Part shown: positions 63,546 through 64,000 of the stretch, piece after piece
How the letters are laid out: each line of letters starts with the position of its first letter
Numbering within the stretch: position 1 is the first letter of the stretch
From: Rhodomicrobium vannielii ATCC 17100
Lineage (GTDB): Bacteria > Pseudomonadota > Alphaproteobacteria > Rhizobiales > Rhodomicrobiaceae
NCBI RefSeq assembly: GCF_000166055.1
Contig: NC_014664.1
Coordinates: 3,069,501 to 3,133,500 of the forward strand
Direction of reading: 5' to 3'
DNA: 64,000 bases
Notes under the pieces: generated by a model
What the model was told of the DNA's origin: nothing
Database searches by the model: none
Seen by the model: the letters and a program-made list of their open reading frames with translations, nothing else
Translations under genes and position numbers: made by a program

Positions 63546-64000
63546 ATGGCCGAGCAGGACACGATCGAACGCGTCAGCGAAATCGATGTCGACAAGTACA
63601 AGTACGGTTTCACCACCGACATCGAGAGCGTGCGCGCACCGAAGGGTCTCAGCGAGGATACCGTTCGCTTCATCTCGGCCAAGAAGGGCGAGCCGGAATG
63701 GCTACTCGAATGGCGGCTTGAAGCCTATCGCCGCTGGCGCAGCATTGAAGAGCCTACCTGGGCGCGCGTGCATTACCAGAAGATCGACTACGACGACCTT
63801 TATTATTACTCCGCGCCGAAATCGGCGGAAGGACCGAAGAGCCTCGCCGATGTGGACCCGGAGTTGCTCCGCACTTACGAGAAGCTCGGCATTCCGCTGC
63901 GGGAGCAAGCCGTGCTCGCGGGCGTCGAGGGGGCCGAGGTCACTGCGCCGCGCGTAGCCGTGGACGCGGTTTTCGACAGCGTCTCCGTGGTGACGACGTT
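63546..64000 (+). CDS. sufB: Fe-S cluster assembly protein SufB (5' part)
   Basis: The first 151 codons, running off the right edge. YKYGFTTDIESVRAPKGLSE, RFISAKKGEPEWLLEWRLEA and YRRWRSIEEPTWARVHYQKI are the standard SufB N terminus. SufB is the scaffold of the SufBCD complex. The ATG follows GGAGTGAG. sufC and sufD should lie beyond the window. Confidence 0.97.
   Translation, partial: MAEQDTIERVSEIDVDKYKYGFTTDIESVRAPKGLSEDTVRFISAKKGEPEWLLEWRLEAYRRWRSIEEPTWARVHYQKIDYDDLYYYSAPKSAEGPKSLADVDPELLRTYEKLGIPLREQAVLAGVEGAEVTAPRVAVDAVFDSVSVVTT

Overview
The window is high-GC alphaproteobacterial DNA, most likely from the Hyphomicrobiales (Rhizobiales). This is judged from gene order and protein character (lnt-xre-metK-trmB, leuS-lptE-holA, topA-rnr-rpmG-divK, iscR-cysteine desulfurase-sufB, a B12-dependent ribonucleotide reductase and a CIRCE-controlled groESL). 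No database search was possible, so the genus is not assigned.

Bases 1-31.5 kb form an accessory island. At the left edge is part of a diversity-generating retroelement (DGR): a TIR / STAND NTPase / formylglycine-generating-enzyme-fold protein whose last ~30 residues form a classic variable region (618-3626, minus), a hairpin behind it, and the Avd accessory protein (144-509). The reverse transcriptase and template repeat are not visible. A HigB-type toxin start lies where they might be expected. Upstream is a second conflict-type gene, a CHAT protease / P-loop ATPase with twelve almost identical 123-bp TPR units, broken by a two-base frameshift (4523-9198), with a small companion ORF (4021-4413). 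Both large effector genes have the same ~100-bp element 240-280 bp upstream of their starts.

Next is a type I restriction-modification operon (9.6-18.5 kb, minus) in the order hsdM, fic, a small odd ORF, hsdS, hsdR and a YgjP/DUF45 metallopeptidase, joined mostly by 1-11 bp junctions. It is followed by a conjugation-type module: a giant methylase/helicase resembling DarB-like antirestriction proteins, a TnpV-like ORF nested in it, an IncP-like traJ - oriT - traK-traL-traM arrangement with an array of 20-bp repeats, and a tyrosine recombinase. No relaxase or type IV secretion genes are seen. From 27.7 to 31.5 kb lie orphan genes, a ParDE toxin-antitoxin pair, a gamma carbonic anhydrase and decayed fragments (HEPN protein, HrpB helicase), typical of an island border.

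Bases 32-64 kb are mostly core chromosome: an MFS transporter, groEL-groES, a membrane-anchored unknown, lnt, an XRE regulator, metK, trmB, an IS3 scar, nrdJ, yggS, leuS-lptE-holA, bioA, topA-rnr, rpmG, divK, a serine hydrolase, and the start of an iron-sulfur cluster operon (iscR, cysteine desulfurase, sufB) that runs off the right edge.

The most interesting part is 0-10 kb: a retroelement-diversified, TIR-bearing STAND receptor next to a CHAT-TPR effector with a possible shared upstream control element.
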